This document shows positions 59,740 through 64,000 of a DNA stretch of 64,000 bases, piece after piece; the first letter of the stretch is position 1; each line of letters begins with the position of its first letter. The DNA is from CBFFRJ01 sp963530515 (lineage in GTDB: Bacteria; Pseudomonadota; Gammaproteobacteria; Enterobacterales; Enterobacteriaceae): NCBI GenBank assembly GCA_963530515.1, contig CAUSEC010000008.1:85820-149819 (forward strand), given 5' to 3'. Made by a program: the position numbers and the translations under genes. The notes beneath the pieces were generated by a model that saw nothing but the letters and a program-made list of their open reading frames with translations, had not been told where the DNA came from and did no database searches.

Positions 59740-61038
59740 TCACTGATGCTCGAATAAAACCATCGATTCCAGATGCCCAGTGTGCGGGAACATATCCAGC
59801 ATCGCCAGCCGCTGAATCTGGTAACCCGCATTTAATAGCGCTTCACTGTCACGGGCAAGGGTTGCCGGGTTACAGGAAACGTACACCACTTTTTTAGGGG
59901 CTAATTTTACAATGTACTGCATCACACCGGCAGCACCGGCACGGGCCGGGTCCAGCAGAATTTTATCAAATCCCTGGAACGCCCACGGTTGTTGAGTGAC
60001 ATCCTCTTCCAGATTCTCATGAAAAAATGTCACATTGTGCAACGCATTTTGCTCCGCGTTTTCCTGACCTTTGGCCACCAGTTCTGCAACACCTTCAACG
60101 CCCACCACGTTTGCCGCCAGTGTGGCGAGAGGCAGAGTAAAATTGCCCATTCCGCAGAACAGATCCAGCACGCGCTCGCCAGGTTGTACGTCGAGCCAGG
60201 CAAGTGCGGTGGCTACCATCTTCTGGTTAACCCCGTCGTTAACCTGAATGAAATCTCGCGGACTGAACGTTAAGCGTAGCCCGTTCGAGCTATACCAGGG
60301 AGCTTCTCCGCTAACGCGTTCAAGTATCTCGCTTTCTGGTGCGAGATACAGCATCAGTCCCTCGGAATGCGAAAAGCGTTCCAGTTTTTGCTTATCGCTC
60401 GCAATCAGAGGCGCCGTATGGCGTAAAACCATCATCGGGCCGTTATCCGCCAGCACCAGCTCGACGTGACCTAAATGGCGCGCGCCCTGCAACGCAGACA
60501 GACAGTCGCGCAGCGGCCCCAGCAATGCTTCAAGACGGGGCACCAGCACCGGGCAGCGCGACACATTGATGATCTCTTTGCCGCTGGCCTTGCGAAAGCC
60601 CATCTCCAGACGCTGCGATTTCGGCTGCCAGCTGAGGCTCAATCGCGCACGGCGGCGGTAGCCCCAGGGCGAGGCAGCGATGACCTCGTCTACGTCACGT
60701 TTCATCATTCTGGCCAGTGCCGCACTTTTGCTCCGCTGCTGCAGTGCGACGCTGGCATGCTGCTGCTGGCAACCGCCGCAAATACCAAAGTGCGGGCAGG
60801 CAGGCGCAACACGTTCCGGGCTGTCATTGTGGCGACGTTTTACCTCACCCCGCGCAAACTGGCGTTTATCATCAACGATGACCACATCAGCCGTTTCTTG
60901 CGGTAATAATCCTGGCACAAACAACGCTTTTCCATTGTGGCGTGCAACGCCCTGCCCAAAGGGATCGAGGTCGTTTGCGGTTACGGTTATTTTTTGACTT
61001 GTCGTCACACGTCGTTTTGCAGAGTAGAATTGCGCCAT
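59740..61038 (-). CDS. rlmD: RlmD, 23S rRNA (uracil-1939-C5) methyltransferase
   Basis: 432 residues. TRAM domain at the N-terminus, [4Fe-4S] cysteines CPHFGICGGCQQQ, SAM site LDLFCGMGNFTLPLA, LLDPARAGA and the nucleophile in VYVSCNPATLARD. ATG 61038 corresponds to the E. coli start MAQFYSAKRR. Divergent from barA with a 56-base gap. Confidence 0.96.
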   Translation of the reverse strand: MAQFYSAKRRVTTSQKITVTANDLDPFGQGVARHNGKALFVPGLLPQETADVVIVDDKRQFARGEVKRRHNDSPERVAPACPHFGICGGCQQQHASVALQQRSKSAALARMMKRDVDEVIAASPWGYRRRARLSLSWQPKSQRLEMGFRKASGKEIINVSRCPVLVPRLEALLGPLRDCLSALQGARHLGHVELVLADNGPMMVLRHTAPLIASDKQKLERFSHSEGLMLYLAPESEILERVSGEAPWYSSNGLRLTFSPRDFIQVNDGVNQKMVATALAWLDVQPGERVLDLFCGMGNFTLPLATLAANVVGVEGVAELVAKGQENAEQNALHNVTFFHENLEEDVTQQPWAFQGFDKILLDPARAGAAGVMQYIVKLAPKKVVYVSCNPATLARDSEALLNAGYQIQRLAMLDMFPHTGHLESMVLFEHQ

Positions 61039-61094
61039 TGCCGAGAATTTTCTCAATTACAGATAATGGCCACATTCTCCCATAACGGAACCCC

Positions 61095-63854
61095 ATGACC
61101 AACTACAGCCTGCGTGCGCGCATGATGATTCTGATCCTCGCCCCCACTGTTTTAATTGGTGTGTTGCTGAGCATCTTCTTCGTCGTCCATCGCTACAACG
61201 ACTTACAGCGTCAACTGGAAGACGCGGGTGCCAGTATCATTGAACCCCTCGCGGTCTCCAGTGAATACAGCATGACACTTCAGGACCGGGAAGCCATTGG
61301 TCAGCTCATCAGCGTGCTGCATCGCCGTCATTCCGAAATTGTCCGCGCCATTTCCATCTATGACGAACAAAATCATCTGTTCGTGACTTCCAATTTCCAG
61401 CTTGATCCCCGCGGGCTTCGTCTGGCAGACGGTGCACCTCTTCCCCGGCGCCTGACCGTCACCCGCATGGGGGATCAGATGATCCTGCGCACGCCCATTG
61501 TGTCCGAGGGCTATTCACCGGATGAGTCCGCCGCGACGGACGCCAAACCGGCGGGAAACATGCTGGGGTATGTGGCGCTCGAGCTGGATCTCAAGTCCGT
61601 CCGATTGCAGCAGTACAAAGAGATTTTTATCTCCAGCCTGATGATTATGTTCTGTATTGGCATCGCACTGATTTTTGGCTGGCGATTAATGCGCGACGTC
61701 ACCAGCCCCATTCGCAATATGGTGAACACGGTTGACCGCATTCGTCGTGGGCAACTCGACAGCCGCGTCGAGGGCTTTATGCTCGGCGAGCTCGATATGC
61801 TCAAAAACGGGATTAACTCGATGGCCATGTCGCTGGCGGCTTATCACGAGGAGATGCAGCACAATATCGACCAGTCCACCTCGGATCTGCGCGAAACCCT
61901 GGAGCAGATGGAGATCCAGAACGTCGAGCTGGATCTGGCGAAAAAGCGCGCCCAGGAAGCGGCGCGTATCAAATCTGAGTTCCTGGCCAATATGTCCCAT
62001 GAACTGCGTACGCCGCTTAATGGGGTCATTGGTTTTACCCGCCTGACGCTGAAATCGGAGCTTAATCCGACCCAGCGTGACCATATGCTGACCATTGAAC
62101 GTTCGGCCAATAATCTGCTGACCATCATCAATGACGTACTGGACTTCTCCAAGCTGGAAGCCGGCAAGCTGATTCTCGAAAGCATTCCGTTCCCGCTGCG
62201 CAGTACGCTGGATGAAGTGGTCACCCTGCTGGCACACTCGGCGCACGACAAAGGGCTGGAGCTGACGCTGAACACCCGCAATGATGTGCCGGATAACGTG
62301 ATTGGCGACCCGCTGCGCCTGCAGCAGGTGATCACCAATATTGTCGGCAACGCCATTAAATTCACCGAAAGCGGCAACATTGATATTCTGGTGGAGCGCC
62401 GTTCCATCAGTAACAACAAAGTGCAGATTGAGGTGCAGATCCGCGACACCGGTATCGGCATTCCTGAGCGCGACCAGTCGCGTCTGTTCCAGGCGTTTCG
62501 TCAGGCGGATGCCAGTATTTCCCGCCGTCACGGTGGGACGGGCCTGGGGCTGGTGATCACCCAGCGGCTGGTCAATGAGATGGGCGGCGATATTTCGTTC
62601 CACAGCCAGCCTAATCGCGGCTCGACCTTCTGGTTCCACATCAATCTCGATCTGAACCCGAATGCCATCACCGAAGGGCCAATCACCGGTTGCCTCGAAG
62701 GTAAACGTCTGGCCTATGTTGAGCCGAACGCGGCGGCGGCGCAAAGTACCCTGGACGTGTTGGGCACAACGCCACTCGACGTTATTTACAGCCCGTCGTT
62801 CTCAGCCCTGCCGGCGGATCATTACGACATACTGTTGATGTCGATTCCGGTGACCTTCCGCGAGCCGTTGACCATGCAGCATGAGCGGCTGGCGAAAGCA
62901 AAAGCCATGACCGATTACCTGTTGCTGGCGCTGCCGTGCCACGCGCAAATCAATGCTGAAGAGCTGAAACAGGACGGCGCAGCGGCCTGTCTGCAAAAAC
63001 CGCTCACTGCCACACGCCTGCTGCCAGCGTTAACAGAGTACTGCCGCTCAGCACGGCATACGCCGCCGGTTGATCAAAGCAAGCTGCCGATGAGCGTCAT
63101 GGCGGTGGATGACAACCCGGCCAACCTCAAACTCATCGGCGTGCTGCTCGAAGACCTGGTACAGCACGTGGAAGTCTGCAACAGCGGCGCGCAGGCGCTG
63201 GAGCGGGCTAAGCAGATGCAGTTTGACCTGATTTTGATGGATATTCAGATGCCGGAGATGGACGGCATTCGTGCCTGCGAGCTTATCCGCCAGCTTCCGC
63301 ATCAGCAGCAGACGCCGGTGATTGCGGTCACCGCTCACGCCATGGCCGGGCAAAAAGAGAAATTGCTTAGCGCCGGGATGAACGACTATCTCGCCAAGCC
63401 CATCGAAGAGGACAAGCTGCATACCCTGCTGCTGCGCTACCAGCCCGAGCCGGTTATCTCAAGCCAGGTTGCTCCGGTTGAGCCGGTCAAAGCGGCGGAT
63501 CCGGTGGTAAACGAAGACGTCACCCTCGACTGGCAGCTTGCCCTGCGTCAGGCAGCGGGGAAAACCGATCTCGCCCGTGAACTGCTGCAAATGCTGGTCG
63601 CGTTTTTACCGGAAATCCGTAACCGGGTTGAGGAACAACTTGTGGGTGAGCAGCCGGACGGCCTGATGGAGTCTATCCATAAACTGCACGGCAGTTGCAG
63701 CTACAGCGGCGTCCCGCGCCTTAAGAATCTTTGTAAGCTGATAGAACACCATTTACGCAGCGGCGTGCCTGCCGAAGAGCTGGAACCTGAGTTTCTGGAA
63801 CTGCTTGATGAGATGGACAATGTGACCCGCGAAACGCGGAAATTGATGGGATAA
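61095..63854 (+). CDS. barA: BarA, hybrid sensor histidine kinase of the BarA-UvrY system
   Basis: 919 residues. Two membrane helices (about 9-30 and 176-197) flank a periplasmic sensor, then HAMP, HisKA with the phosphorylated His302 (SHELRTPLNG), HATPase (GTGLGLVIT), a degenerate receiver, a receiver with Asp716 (LILMDIQMPEMDG) and an HPt domain with His862 (HKLHGSCSYSG). It phosphorylates UvrY to drive CsrB/C sRNAs and responds to acetate/formate in E. coli. Intact. Confidence 0.98.
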   Translation: MTNYSLRARMMILILAPTVLIGVLLSIFFVVHRYNDLQRQLEDAGASIIEPLAVSSEYSMTLQDREAIGQLISVLHRRHSEIVRAISIYDEQNHLFVTSNFQLDPRGLRLADGAPLPRRLTVTRMGDQMILRTPIVSEGYSPDESAATDAKPAGNMLGYVALELDLKSVRLQQYKEIFISSLMIMFCIGIALIFGWRLMRDVTSPIRNMVNTVDRIRRGQLDSRVEGFMLGELDMLKNGINSMAMSLAAYHEEMQHNIDQSTSDLRETLEQMEIQNVELDLAKKRAQEAARIKSEFLANMSHELRTPLNGVIGFTRLTLKSELNPTQRDHMLTIERSANNLLTIINDVLDFSKLEAGKLILESIPFPLRSTLDEVVTLLAHSAHDKGLELTLNTRNDVPDNVIGDPLRLQQVITNIVGNAIKFTESGNIDILVERRSISNNKVQIEVQIRDTGIGIPERDQSRLFQAFRQADASISRRHGGTGLGLVITQRLVNEMGGDISFHSQPNRGSTFWFHINLDLNPNAITEGPITGCLEGKRLAYVEPNAAAAQSTLDVLGTTPLDVIYSPSFSALPADHYDILLMSIPVTFREPLTMQHERLAKAKAMTDYLLLALPCHAQINAEELKQDGAAACLQKPLTATRLLPALTEYCRSARHTPPVDQSKLPMSVMAVDDNPANLKLIGVLLEDLVQHVEVCNSGAQALERAKQMQFDLILMDIQMPEMDGIRACELIRQLPHQQQTPVIAVTAHAMAGQKEKLLSAGMNDYLAKPIEEDKLHTLLLRYQPEPVISSQVAPVEPVKAADPVVNEDVTLDWQLALRQAAGKTDLARELLQMLVAFLPEIRNRVEEQLVGEQPDGLMESIHKLHGSCSYSGVPRLKNLCKLIEHHLRSGVPAEELEPEFLELLDEMDNVTRETRKLMG

Positions 63855-64000
63855 CAGCAGAAACTCTCTCCCGCCGGGGCTGAGAGATCCCCAGTAATAT
63901 TACGTTTTGCAGCGATAGCACTGCGCAATGAGAATAATACAGCTACAGCGATGACTGGGTCCGGCTGAAAATCGACGAAGCGTATCCGTAAGGCCGGGGC
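63855..64000. other. Window end downstream of barA; no gene seen
   Basis: 146 bases follow the barA stop. I see a weak CTCTC/GAGAG hairpin near 63865-63890 and no clear coding start before the window ends. Confidence 0.5.

Noticed and set aside
61686..62744. 352-codon minus-strand frame inside barA
   Set aside because: Shadow frame; residues are the antisense of HAMP, HisKA and HATPase codons.

Overview
The window is chromosomal DNA from a member of the Enterobacteriaceae. The proteins closely resemble those of Escherichia coli, while accessory content (a cysG copy heading the cysDNC operon, the hosA-bsdBCD block next to rpoS, dense REP-like repeats) points to an Enterobacter/Klebsiella/Leclercia-type genome rather than E. 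coli itself. Species cannot be fixed by eye.

Layout. 1-6.5 kb: 3' end of an autotransporter, a tRNA-Arg(TCT), folD-ybcJ, a MalX/MalI-like PTS permease and repressor pair, an SDR and ybcI. 6.5-15.1 kb: a repeat, then a seven-gene operon for a peptide-type ABC transporter with an amidase and an M20 N-carbamoyl/ureide hydrolase. 15.1-16.4 kb: decayed mobile DNA (AbiEii-like tail, frameshifted tyrosine integrase). 16.4-23.5 kb: mutS, osmC, hosA and the hydroxyarylic acid decarboxylase operon, then rpoS. 22.5-29.3 kb (minus strand): ygbE, ftsB-ispD-ispF-truD-surE-pcm-nlpD-rpoS. 29.4-41 kb: sulfate assimilation genes cysG-cysD-cysN-cysC and cysJ-cysI-cysH, separated by iap, a cas-less CRISPR remnant and a HigBA-like toxin-antitoxin pair. 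41.4-51.8 kb: queD, the ygcP/ygcQRSUW/yqcE-ygcE metabolic locus, queE. 52-64 kb: a thioester-reductase-like SDR, eno, pyrG, mazG, relA, rlmD and barA.

How the genes work together. The two cys blocks supply PAPS synthesis, PAPS reduction, sulfite reduction and siroheme. The ygc locus looks like one uptake and oxidation pathway: two MFS carriers, an SDR, an FGGY kinase, an FAD-linked oxidase and its own electron-transfer flavoprotein. Its two divergent operons share a perfect CRP box, and each begins with a leader carrying an intrinsic terminator. The 5' arm of each terminator overlaps a shared 24-nt motif, and the two copies differ by a compensatory base pair. This is the architecture of protein-controlled antitermination, and the GlpP-like protein YgcP encoded in the same locus is the obvious candidate. 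I consider this the most interesting signal in the window.

Other points: folD and mutS, far apart in E. coli, are about 15 kb apart here with integrase debris between them; mazEF is missing between relA and mazG; the toxin-antitoxin operon sits between CRISPR repeats.
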